From positions 1 through 54,919 of IMG/VR virus record IMGVR_UViG_3300029915_000036: a DNA stretch of 54,919 nt. One strand, written 5' to 3'. The translations under genes were made by a program, and so were the position numbers. The DNA is from a virus. The first letter of the stretch is position 1. The number at the start of each line of letters is the position of its first letter. The notes beneath the pieces were generated by a model. The model did no database searches. It was not told the origin of the DNA and was given only the letters and a program-made list of their open reading frames with translations. Below are positions 30,310 to 38,943 of the stretch, in pieces.

Positions 30310-33300
30310 CATCACCTCCAAAACTCACGTTGTGAATATACCACGAGTTATCGTCTTCGGCAGATGGCTCGTCATCCTTCTCGCCAAGGATGAACAGTGC
30401 CGGATGGTATGAGCAGGCCGTGGGCGGCTGCCATGCGGCGAAGCCCGATGGCGTGGCAATGGCGAACGGCCCGGCCGCGTTGAGCGTGACCGTGGTGGTC
30501 AGATCCTGGGTGCCGAAATAGGGGAAGCAGGGGCAGGTGAGGCCGCTGAAGGACAGCCCGCCAGTGCCGGTGCCGGGGTTGGCGGTGCTGCTGTTGTTCC
30601 ACGTCCGCCCGGCTGCGCGCGTCTCGGGGGTGGTGATCCACAGGAGATCGGCGCCAAGGTCAGCACAAAGCGTGATGTAGTCGCCATTGGCAGCCGCCGC
30701 CACGGTGCCGCTGAGAAGCGTGACGCCGTTGAAAAACACACTCTGCGGCGTTCCGCCGGACGGGTAGAATGCGACGGCGTTGTTGTCGCGCCCTGGGGTG
30801 AAGCTGCCGGCCAGAACCTCGCTTGCATTGGCAAGGCCAAGAGATTCATCAACGGTCACGACCGATGCCATGACTTCGTAACAAACTTTGCCCGTGCTCT
30901 GCGAGAGCGTGGCCCGCGTGCCGCCGATGGCCGATCCGGTTCCGGTCGCCGTGAGGTTGTTGTTCGAGAGCGTGATGCTGGGCGAGGTATCGCCGGGGTT
31001 CCAGCTCACCACCGTTGATCCGCCGCCGCCACCGCCGCCACAGATCGAGCAGATGATCTGCCCGCGGTTGATGACGACGCTGTTGTTGATCGCCGTCTTC
31101 GTATCGGTGGTGTTGGTCAGAAGCTCCATGCCCCACCCAACGGCCGGGGGGTTGTTGCCGGACCACCACTGCTGCCAGCCCACCACATTAGGGGTGTATG
31201 TCTGGATTTGGCTGATCAGCGTGGATTCCAAAAAGGACACATCACCACCGCCGGTGTTGCCGCCAAGGTTGGAGCCGAATTCGGCGTACAACATCGGCTT
31301 CCCGTACGTCGACATGGTGTTGTAATCGCCCTGTGAATCGTTGCCGGGGTTGTCCGAATAGATATCCCACCCGACGATATCGGCGTAGGCCGCGCCGGGA
31401 TAAAGCGATGAATCACAGGTGCCGCCACGGCAAGCGTTCGGAGAAAAAATGAACGCCAGGTTGGTGAGCCCCTTCGTCTTGACCAGATAATCGTGCATAT
31501 ATTGAAATATCGCAATATTCTGCGCTGCCGTTATGCCGCTGCCGCCACCGCCGCAACAGCTCCCCGTGCCAAACCAAAACCAGTTTCCGTTGCTCTCGAT
31601 CAGGCTGCGGTACATCAGAATAATGCCGGCGTTCTGATAGTCCTGGAGCATCATCGCGAGTGCGTTCAGCTCTGCGTTGAAATTCGTGTTTGCCGTGGTG
31701 CCCGCTTGCACGACATCGCCCCAGCCGCCCGCCGGAACGCTTTGATCCGAGCCCCACAGGGCGCTGCCGTTGTCGGCTGGATTGTTCGGCCAGAAGTTCA
31801 TAATGAGCAATCCGCCGGCGTTCCAGTACGGAATGGCGTAGCTTTCGCAGTAATTGACAACGGTCGTGCCCTGCGCCGCATCGCAGCCGAGCATGGCTGG
31901 GTACTGGCCGGTGATGTTCTGAATAAGCGGAAAGGACGCATAGCCGTACGGGCTCGGCGGGCTGGAGCCGTTGTTTTCAGTGAACTGGCCAGAGAGGATG
32001 TGATTCCCCGCCAGGCTGTTCAGATATTTTATGAGGTTGGTGACCGAGTTTATCCCGCTCGGGCCGCTGGAGCTGGTGACCACGGCAAAGGAATTCGATG
32101 TTGTGGCAATGCCGGTGTTGTTGGCGTCCCTCACCGCAACGGTGTTGGCCGTGCTGGTGGCCTGCCCCGGCACGGTGAACATGAAGCTGCTTGTGGTGAC
32201 CGGCGATCCGTTCGGGAGCGCGGTCCAAGCGCCGCCGTTGACGCTGTATTGCAGCGTGGGGATCGTGGTAACGCCACTGATTGTCCCGCCCACGGTGAAG
32301 GACATGTTGGATTTCTGCTGTGCGATCGTGCCGACAGTGATTGTCTCGCCGCCGATTGTCGGCGCCGCGATGAGGGATGCCACCGATGTTCCGTAGGGCG
32401 ACATGACCGATGTCCCGTTGACGGTGAGGCTGTCGCAGCATGTGTAAGAGCTGTTCCAAACCCACGCGATAGAGCCGAAAGCGTTCGATCCGTTCGCGTA
32501 CGTCCCAACAGCGGTCACGACATTCTGCCCGTTCGCATCAATCGTCGTGCCATTGGTCGAATTGCCGTACTCGCCGATGAAAACCGGCATCACGCCGTCA
32601 GCGCTGGGGATGGTCTGTGCCGCCAGAATACCCGTCGCCTGATACTGGGTTGGCGACGAACAGCAGCTTGGGCTGTCGTAAGCGCTGCCCAGGAGGAAAT
32701 CGTTCACTGTCGCCTGCGTCGTGCTGTACCCGCTGGCAAATCCATAATAGTGCAGGTTCCAGACCACGCCTTTCATGGTCGAAAACACCGATGGCGTCAT
32801 TGGCAAGCCATAGGTCTGATAGGCGGTCTGGGTATAGGCGCCGACCGTGCCAGGATCGCCGCCGGACGGTTCCTCCAGCATAACGATCGTGTTGTTGCCG
32901 GTTCCGCGAATGGCGTTATAGGTCGCCTGCTCCCACGTCGCGAGGCCGGGCAAACTGATAGTGCCGCCCTGCGTCGAGCACGAGTCCGAAGTTGTGCCCG
33001 TCACGAATGACGGCTCGTTATTGGTGGTGAACCACACATAGGGGTTGTTGATGTAGTACGCCGCCATGCTGGCGTACCAGTTCGATTCCGTCGTCAGAAT
33101 CGAACCAGTGAATATGTCGCCGCAGCCGCCGCCGACGTTCCCGGCCGATGTGCCGTCTGTGAAAAAGTTCTGCCCGTTGCCGAAAAGGACCACGATGCCG
33201 GCCTGCGTCATCGTGTTGACGAATGCGGAATAGGTGCTGGGCGCGGCGTAAGAGAATGCGTAAACCTCGACAATCTTGGTTCCGGGAAAGAGGTTTGTTA

Positions 33301-34405
33301 CCTGCGACGCGCTCGTTATCGCGCCGATCTGGCCGTCACCAAAGCCAACGCCGTTCCCGACAAAGGTTGCTCCACCCGGCGTTTTGACGCTCCCGCTGCT
33401 GACGCTGAAATACCCCGCGGAGGACGCCTGCGAGAACAGGAAGCTGTTGATTGTGGTGTTCGTCCACACGGGGTTGCCGGACGAATCCGTGTCCTGATGC
33501 CCGCAGGTGGCACAAAGCGTGTAACGCATGGCGCTGGTGCCGGCCTGATTTGATGACGCGCTGGTGATTGCCGATGGGTACGACGAGTTGCCGGCCAGGG
33601 CCGTCCACATCGGATTATTCCACTCGGACGCGAGGCTGTTGGTGTCATTGGTGCCGGAAAACCACCACACCGGCACGGTCTTCATCTGTGTGGACTGCGC
33701 CGTGGTGACGGTGCTGCCGCCACAGCCGTTGATTTGCAGCACGCCAGCTTCCGATGCGCCGGCCGCGAACACGCGGCCGAGGTCGCCGGTGTAGGCGTTG
33801 TAGTGCTGCATGAAGTACTCGGCGCCGATGCCGCCGAGGCTGAACCCGTTGATGTAGATGCGCGTGGTGTCGATCGAGTATTGCGTTTCGAGGTAATTGA
33901 TCATCGCCAGCACGGCGAACGTGTTTGGCCCGGTGTCGCCCGAATAAACCGTCCCGCTGCCGGTGACGCCACTGTTGCACCACCCGCCCCAGTTCTCGAC
34001 CGCGCCCCCCGAAGTGTCGGTTGTCTGATCCGCGTATGGCACCGCGATAAAGGCCGGATAGGCTGTCAGGAAGGGAACGGCGTTGTAGTTCTGGGCCTCA
34101 TAGCCAGACCCCGTCGCATACAGCGCGTTGGTGTTCGATCCGTTGTACCAGGCGTTGCCCTCAGCTTGCGGGTGCAGCCAGATATAGAGCGGGTATTTGT
34201 ACGTCGTGCCGCTGTACTGGGCCGGCGGCAGAACGTTAAAATGAAACGGCTTGCCGGACGCGAGCGTGATCCCGGCAAAACTCTGATCGAAGGAGGTCCA
34301 CGTTTGCGTTGTGACGGTGCCGGTCAGCGGCGCCGGCACAGGCGGCAACGCAACGGCCTGAAACGATATGAAAATGAAGATGAGTGCGAGGAGGCGCCTG
34401 ATCAC
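30221..34405 (-). CDS. Secreted multi-enzyme: esterase + GH5-like + GH26-like + SPRY-like
   Basis: Start at GTG 34405, overlapping the previous stop and giving a signal sequence (RRLLALIFIFISFQAVA). The 1394 residues contain four modules. Residues 30-325: a CE1/PHB-depolymerase-like alpha/beta hydrolase with Ser189 (GFSLGG), Asp254 (GTND) and His303 (CGHQD). Residues 345-680: a GH5-type barrel with HYYGF at 552-556, acid/base Glu464 (NNEP) and nucleophile Glu612 (GEYG). Residues 690-780: an Ig-like linker. Residues 785-1115: a GH26-type barrel with SGQFT, acid/base Glu937 (ESNGNWFWFG) and nucleophile Glu1042 (AEFG); the His usually before the acid/base Glu is Ile. Residues 1130-1350: a SPRY-like sandwich. 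Likely degrades mixed cellulose/mannan-like matrix. The last 30 residues read into the next gene. Confidence 0.8.
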   Translation of the reverse strand: MIRRLLALIFIFISFQAVALPPVPAPLTGTVTTQTWTSFDQSFAGITLASGKPFHFNVLPPAQYSGTTYKYPLYIWLHPQAEGNAWYNGSNTNALYATGSGYEAQNYNAVPFLTAYPAFIAVPYADQTTDTSGGAVENWGGWCNSGVTGSGTVYSGDTGPNTFAVLAMINYLETQYSIDTTRIYINGFSLGGIGAEYFMQHYNAYTGDLGRVFAAGASEAGVLQINGCGGSTVTTAQSTQMKTVPVWWFSGTNDTNSLASEWNNPMWTALAGNSSYPSAITSASSNQAGTSAMRYTLCATCGHQDTDSSGNPVWTNTTINSFLFSQASSAGYFSVSSGSVKTPGGATFVGNGVGFGDGQIGAITSASQVTNLFPGTKIVEVYAFSYAAPSTYSAFVNTMTQAGIVVLFGNGQNFFTDGTSAGNVGGGCGDIFTGSILTTESNWYASMAAYYINNPYVWFTTNNEPSFVTGTTSDSCSTQGGTISLPGLATWEQATYNAIRGTGNNTIVMLEEPSGGDPGTVGAYTQTAYQTYGLPMTPSVFSTMKGVVWNLHYYGFASGYSTTQATVNDFLLGSAYDSPSCCSSPTQYQATGILAAQTIPSADGVMPVFIGEYGNSTNGTTIDANGQNVVTAVGTYANGSNAFGSIAWVWNSSYTCCDSLTVNGTSVMSPYGTSVASLIAAPTIGGETITVGTIAQQKSNMSFTVGGTISGVTTIPTLQYSVNGGAWTALPNGSPVTTSSFMFTVPGQATSTANTVAVRDANNTGIATTSNSFAVVTSSSGPSGINSVTNLIKYLNSLAGNHILSGQFTENNGSSPPSPYGYASFPLIQNITGQYPAMLGCDAAQGTTVVNYCESYAIPYWNAGGLLIMNFWPNNPADNGSALWGSDQSVPAGGWGDVVQAGTTANTNFNAELNALAMMLQDYQNAGIILMYRSLIESNGNWFWFGTGSCCGGGGSGITAAQNIAIFQYMHDYLVKTKGLTNLAFIFSPNACRGGTCDSSLYPGAAYADIVGWDIYSDNPGNDSQGDYNTMSTYGKPMLYAEFGSNLGGNTGGGDVSFLESTLISQIQTYTPNVVGWQQWWSGNNPPAVGWGMELLTNTTDTKTAINNSVVINRGQIICSICGGGGGGGSTVVSWNPGDTSPSITLSNNNLTATGTGSAIGGTRATLSQSTGKVCYEVMASVVTVDESLGLANASEVLAGSFTPGRDNNAVAFYPSGGTPQSVFFNGVTLLSGTVAAAANGDYITLCADLGADLLWITTPETRAAGRTWNNSSTANPGTGTGGLSFSGLTCPCFPYFGTQDLTTTVTLNAAGPFAIATPSGFAAWQPPTACSYHPALFILGEKDDEPSAEDDNSWYIHNVSFGGDDGEPHGLAGKLGKISRWGRESQGNGCSGS

Positions 34406-36405
34406 AGTGCGCTCCTGACGTAATTCACCTGCACCGCCGCCGAGCTGGGCGAGCCGGTAATCGCCGAGGTGACGACCGAAACCGGGTTGCCGCTGACGAT
34501 GGTGTTCGAGCCACATGTCGTCGTCATGGCGGTCCCGCTGCTGACAGTGATGCCGTTGCAGGTTGTGACATTCGCCCCGTTCACCTGGATTGCGATGTTG
34601 AACGCCGGTGAATTCGTCCCGCTTGTGAGGTAAGTCACACTCACGATCGAGCCCGTCCCCCAAGGCCAGGCCAGCGTCAGATAGTACGTGTTCGCCGAAA
34701 CCACGGTGTTGCTGTCCCAGTTCAGGGTGCCAACACCTTTCTCATTCCCGATCGATACCTGGCTGCCGACAAGAACCAGTGGAAGGCTGACGGTAAAGGC
34801 GCCACCGCCGGAAACCGTCAGGCAGTTCGCGCACGTGATCAGGCCGGCACCGCTGACGGCCACCGGCGCGGTCGCGGTCAGCGCGCCGCCGCCCGATGTC
34901 GTGACGCACGTAGCGCACGTGATGAGGCCCGCGGCACTGATCGCGGCGGGGGAGGTCGCAGTCAGCAACCCGCCGTTGGTCGTCAGCGCACATGTCGGGC
35001 AGGTGATCGTGCCCGTGGTGGTAATGGTGCCGCCGCTGATCGGGCTTGTCGTCGCAATGCTGCTGACCGAGCCCGTAGCCGTGCCAAACGGACCAACCGT
35101 GGTGCCGTTGATGCGCGCATACACGCCAACCGTCGTGGTCCACACATCACCATTGGTCGGGCTGGTTGGCGCGGCGCCCGCCGGCAGATTGAGGCCGGCT
35201 TGCGTCGTGGTGCTGGCGGCGGTGACCAGCTTGCCGGAACCTGTGAGGCCAACATAGGTGCCGGTGCCGGTGATCGCGGGGTTGCTGATCGTCTCGGTGG
35301 GCAGCGTCAGACCGGACGGCAACGTTGTTGCTTCCGAAGGGACGCCCGAGCCGCTGGTGACCAGCACGGCGTTGTTGACAACAGCCAGGCCGGTGACCGT
35401 GGTGCCGGACGCCGCATAGTAGGTAATGCTGTTGGCTGAGTTGGACGTGACCGTGCCGCTGCCGCCACCGCCGCTGCTGCACGCCGAGCCGCTGTCGACG
35501 AAGGCGCCGCCGCTGTTGATCTGCACACAGTCGCCGTTGGTGAACGCGCCGTTAGCAGTCGCCAGCTTCGAGCCGTTGCCCTGATTGGTCGTGGAGCCGC
35601 CGAGATAGATAGCCTGCCCGCCAATGGTGATCTGGGTCGTCGGGATCAGCGGCATGGCCTGCCACGATCCGGCGTTGTTCACGATGTAAAGGCAGCCCGT
35701 TCCCGTGCCGCTGCCCTGGCTGCCGTTCAGGCAGTTGCTGACAAAACCGAGCTGGCCTGAGTTTGAACTTGTAACGGTCGGCAAATTGCTCGACGCAGCG
35801 TAGTTGTTAACGGTGCCGATGAACGGCCCGATGGTCAGGCCGCCGGGAAGCGTGGTCGAGATCGAGGGCACCCCGGCGTTGCTGGTGACCAGCACGCCGC
35901 TGTTGGCCGTGGCGAGGCCGCTGACCACGTTGCCGTTAGCGGAATAGTAGGCGAGGTTATTGGCGGTGGACGTGTTGGCGCCGCCGCCGGTGCCGAACGG
36001 GCCGACCGTGGCGCCGTTGATGCGCGCGAACAGCCCCGTAGAGGTGGTCCAGAGGTCACCGTTCACCGGCGATGACGGCGCAACGCCCTGCGCCAGATTG
36101 ATATAAGCGCTGCCCGTGGTTGAGGCGGGGATCGAAAGCTTGCCGGCAAGGTTGACCACACCCAGCGACGATGCGCCGGTGACCGACAGCGTGGCAGCCG
36201 TCAGATTGTTGAACACGCCGACACCTTGGACTGTCGAGACGGGCGTCTGGACGGAATTGCCATTCTGCACGAGGTAAAGCGTTTCGGCGCCCGACAGCGG
36301 CAGATTGGCCGCCGGCAGTTGTGTTGCCTGCTGCGCCAGGGCGATGCGTGGCGCAAAGCCTGCCGCGAGCAGGGCGCAGAATAGCCAGGAAAGCCTGCGG
36401 TTCAT
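34402..36405 (-). CDS. Secreted tail-fibre-like protein
   Basis: ATG at 36405 (or GTG 36408) overlaps the previous stop. A signal peptide is present (RRLSWLFCALLAAGFAPRIA then LAQQ). The rest of the 667 residues is Gly/Ser/Thr/Asn-rich with repeated fibre-type phrases: NGDLWTTSTGLFARINGATV and its later copy NGDVWTTTVGVYARINGTTV, each followed by GPFGT, and repeated GLITCATC / GLITCANC units. These phrases are typical of phage fibre shafts and of fibre-attached G-rich regions. The C-terminal 110 residues look globular. Exported fibre-like protein; receptor unknown. Confidence 0.65.
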   Translation of the reverse strand: MNRRLSWLFCALLAAGFAPRIALAQQATQLPAANLPLSGAETLYLVQNGNSVQTPVSTVQGVGVFNNLTAATLSVTGASSLGVVNLAGKLSIPASTTGSAYINLAQGVAPSSPVNGDLWTTSTGLFARINGATVGPFGTGGGANTSTANNLAYYSANGNVVSGLATANSGVLVTSNAGVPSISTTLPGGLTIGPFIGTVNNYAASSNLPTVTSSNSGQLGFVSNCLNGSQGSGTGTGCLYIVNNAGSWQAMPLIPTTQITIGGQAIYLGGSTTNQGNGSKLATANGAFTNGDCVQINSGGAFVDSGSACSSGGGGSGTVTSNSANSITYYAASGTTVTGLAVVNNAVLVTSGSGVPSEATTLPSGLTLPTETISNPAITGTGTYVGLTGSGKLVTAASTTTQAGLNLPAGAAPTSPTNGDVWTTTVGVYARINGTTVGPFGTATGSVSSIATTSPISGGTITTTGTITCPTCALTTNGGLLTATSPAAISAAGLITCATCVTTSGGGALTATAPVAVSGAGLITCANCLTVSGGGAFTVSLPLVLVGSQVSIGNEKGVGTLNWDSNTVVSANTYYLTLAWPWGTGSIVSVTYLTSGTNSPAFNIAIQVNGANVTTCNGITVSSGTAMTTTCGSNTIVSGNPVSVVTSAITGSPSSAAVQVNYVRSAL

Positions 36406-38141
36406 CACTGGAAGCCCTCGCCGGAAAACGGGTGGGTAGAGTCCGACGAGATGACCGACACCGCGCCAGTGCTCGGCGCCAGCGCGTAAGTGACCCCCGG
36501 CGATATGCAGGTTGTGCTGCCGGATGAGGTTGTGCCAGTCGCGGTGCCGATTTCGTTAATGCAAAGATTGATCGTGGCCGTTGTCGGGTTACTGATCCAG
36601 CCGCCGGCCGTCCGGTGCCCGGCAGTCAGGGCGGTGACGGCAGTGCCGCCGGTGGTGACCGTCGCCACATCAAGCGCCACCAGGGTAACCGAGCCGTAAT
36701 TGGTGCGCAGATTGCCATGCACATCCACCTGCAAGGCGGTCTGCTGGCCCGTCGTCGGCGCCGGTTGTGTCGAGTTGTACACGCCGCCGGCCAGCAGGGA
36801 ATTGCTCGCCGCGGTGCCGGCGGCAACGGTGCCGGTGACTGCTGTCTGGTTCGCCGCGGTGGCCGCACCCGTGGGCAGGGAGATCGTGCCGCTGACGTTG
36901 GTTACATTCCACGTGCCGGACTGAGTGACCCCGCCGATGACGTTGCTGCCGGCCGGGACCGCGGTTTCGAGGTTGACCTTGAGGTACTTCGAGGCGTCCA
37001 CCTGTAGCTGGTCCCAGGTGGTGCCGTTGAAGCCGTAAGCCCAGACAACCGAGGCGCCGTTGCTCGATGATGTCGCCACGCCGGATGTGGCGTTCGAGGT
37101 CGTGCCGCCCGAGCAGCCAACGATGCAGTTGACATCCAGATTGTGCGAGCCGTCCGCCGCGATATAGACCAGGTTGCCGCCGTTCGAGCCGCCCATGGCA
37201 AAGCCCGACGTTGGGAACGTGGTAGCGAATGTTGAGGTAATCCCGGCAACCACGTTGGTCTTGAGATTGCCGCTGGCATCAACCTGCAACGCGGCCTGCT
37301 GGCCGTTGGTCAGAGTGGGCGCTGACGAATTGTAGGCGGCGCCGGCGAGCTGCGACATGAGCGCTACCGTGCCGCCCATCACCGATCCCTGAACGGCTGC
37401 CTGATTGGCCGAAGTCGCGGCCCCCACGGGCAGAGAGACAATCCAGGTTCCCGACTGCGTCACCGCGCCGATGACGTTTGCCCCGACAGGAAGCGCTGTC
37501 TGGAGATTGACATCGAGGTTATGCGAGGCGTCGGCGCCGATGTAGACCATGTTGCCGCCGTTGGAGCCGCCGATCGCGGTGCCGGTCAGCGGGAAAGTCG
37601 CGCCGAACGCGGACGATGATCCGCCACCGCCGCCACTGCCCCCGGCAATGATGTTCACCTTGAGGTTTCCGGACGAATCAAGCTGAAGGGCGGTTTGTTG
37701 CCCGTTGGTCAGGACGGGGGCCACGAGGTTGTAAATGCCGCCCTGATACATGGACACCGCGGCGCCATTGGGCAGCGGAACGGCCCCGCTGATGTTGACG
37801 GACCACGGCGCTCCGGACTGGGTGACGGAGCCGATGACGTTGCCCCCGGCAGGCAGGGCGGTTTTCAGCGTGACGTTGAGATCGTTGAACGCATCAGCAC
37901 CAATGGGCACCATGTTGCCCCCGGCCGTCGCGCCGATCGCCAGTCCCGTTGTCGGGAAGGTGGCATTGAAGTTGGAGCCCGAAACCCCGCCGCCGGTGCC
38001 GACATTGGTGTAAAGATAACCCAGGCAGGTGTTCCACATGGCCGCGGTCCACACCTGCCCCCCGGTCACCGGCAGAGCGCACTGAGCGTGCGCGGCGATC
38101 GGCGATAGCAACAGAATAACCGCACAGAGCGCGCCGCGCAT
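36405..38141 (-). CDS. Secreted modular repeat protein
   Basis: ATG at 38141 overlaps the previous stop. Signal peptide: RGALCAVILLLSPIAAHAQ. The 578-residue protein is built from three copies of a module with FGATFPLTGTAIGGSNGGNM, DASHNLDVNLQTALPVGANV, IGAVTQSGTW and YNSSAPTLTNGQQAALQVDA, plus a C-terminal beta domain with paired Cys (LCINEIG ... TTCISPG). One module contains VNCIVGCSGG and WAYGFNGTTWDQLQVDAS, nearly identical to the 19948-20964 protein. Typical of modular fibre or surface proteins; the role of export is unknown. Confidence 0.65.
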   Translation of the reverse strand: MRGALCAVILLLSPIAAHAQCALPVTGGQVWTAAMWNTCLGYLYTNVGTGGGVSGSNFNATFPTTGLAIGATAGGNMVPIGADAFNDLNVTLKTALPAGGNVIGSVTQSGAPWSVNISGAVPLPNGAAVSMYQGGIYNLVAPVLTNGQQTALQLDSSGNLKVNIIAGGSGGGGGSSSAFGATFPLTGTAIGGSNGGNMVYIGADASHNLDVNLQTALPVGANVIGAVTQSGTWIVSLPVGAATSANQAAVQGSVMGGTVALMSQLAGAAYNSSAPTLTNGQQAALQVDASGNLKTNVVAGITSTFATTFPTSGFAMGGSNGGNLVYIAADGSHNLDVNCIVGCSGGTTSNATSGVATSSSNGASVVWAYGFNGTTWDQLQVDASKYLKVNLETAVPAGSNVIGGVTQSGTWNVTNVSGTISLPTGAATAANQTAVTGTVAAGTAASNSLLAGGVYNSTQPAPTTGQQTALQVDVHGNLRTNYGSVTLVALDVATVTTGGTAVTALTAGHRTAGGWISNPTTATINLCINEIGTATGTTSSGSTTCISPGVTYALAPSTGAVSVISSDSTHPFSGEGFQ

Positions 38142-38287
38142 CAGAACCTCCCGCTTCCGAATGCACTGACGCCGAAGACAAACCCGGCGTAGACAAACGT
38201 GTTGTTCGTTAGAAGGGGGTAATAAATTACCGCCAGCGCCGGGGTTGCCGCCATGACGACGATCAGGAACACAACGACTTTGCGCAT
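38141..38287 (-). CDS. Small exported protein (48 aa)
   Basis: ATG at 38287 and TGA overlapping the next ATG (TGATG). The product begins with a signal-like segment (RKVVVFLIVVMAATPALA) and continues IYYPLLTNNTFVYAGFVFG, ending GSGRF. Only about 28 residues would remain after cleavage, or the leader may stay as an anchor. Supported by composition and perfect coupling to both neighbours. Confidence 0.55.
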   Translation of the reverse strand: MRKVVVFLIVVMAATPALAVIYYPLLTNNTFVYAGFVFGVSAFGSGRF

Positions 38288-38943
38288 CAGAAGACCCCCT
38301 GTAAAAGCACCGGGCAGCCGGTGTTTTCCGTCATCAGGGCTTCCTGATACGGCGCGAGATCATTCCACTGAATAGTCGCCGAGCTGCCCAGGAGCGAGAG
38401 CGGGACGCCAACGAACATCAGCGATGCGCCGTTGACGTACTGAACATCGAGAAACTGCGTCTCGGAATCATAAACCGCCTGATAGATGTTGAAGGCCGGA
38501 TTCATGATCCCCACCAGAATCGTGTGTTTCTGGTCAGAAATCAGCGCACAGGGGAACTTGACCATCGGCGCCACGGTGACCCGGACGTTGCCCGTCGTCA
38601 GCAGCGGCTTGCCATTCTGCAACAGAATTGGGCAGTTACTCTTTTCCTGAACAAGCGCTTCCGGATAGGCCCGCAGAGTAACCCACGGCATGTACTGATG
38701 GCCGACAACCAGCGCCCGCGGAACGCCAACAAAGTAGTGCGCGCGGTTGCCAGGTCCAACCGGCTGGAAAGTAAGCCCCCCGGTTGTCGGATCGTAAAAC
38801 CCCTGCCCCGCCGAGGGGGCGCCCGTAACCGACACAGACAGGTTCTCGATGTTGTTCGAGACGGTGGGGCATGCCGTGTCACCCCACGCCGCCTTGCAGG
38901 TGGCGATGGAAAGCAGGCAAATCAGGAGCCGGATTACGATCAT
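38287..38943 (-). CDS. Secreted protein with two KTSC-like units
   Basis: Start at ATG 38943, overlapping the hub stop (ATGA). Signal peptide: VIRLLICLLSIATCKAAWG. Two similar segments follow: RAHYFVGVPRALVVGHQYMP ... NCPILLQNG and ASLMFVGVPLSLLGSSATIQ ... GCPVLLQG. Each begins like the KTSC pattern (strand, then Y/F-x-G-V-P and a helix), though the Lys-Thr-Ser-Cys signature itself is absent. Duplication of one unit seems likely. The Cys residues and export suggest a disulfide-stabilised surface protein. Function unknown. Confidence 0.5.
   Translation of the reverse strand: MIVIRLLICLLSIATCKAAWGDTACPTVSNNIENLSVSVTGAPSAGQGFYDPTTGGLTFQPVGPGNRAHYFVGVPRALVVGHQYMPWVTLRAYPEALVQEKSNCPILLQNGKPLLTTGNVRVTVAPMVKFPCALISDQKHTILVGIMNPAFNIYQAVYDSETQFLDVQYVNGASLMFVGVPLSLLGSSATIQWNDLAPYQEALMTENTGCPVLLQGVF

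Noticed and set aside
31493-33010. A 505-codon plus-strand open frame
   Set aside because: It lies wholly antisense to the GH26/GH5-like region of the multi-enzyme gene, has Arg/Ala-rich shadow composition and no recognisable motif.
34406-34663. Extended N-terminus of the multi-enzyme protein
   Set aside because: The extra 86 codons lie within the fibre-like gene in another frame and would bury the signal peptide.
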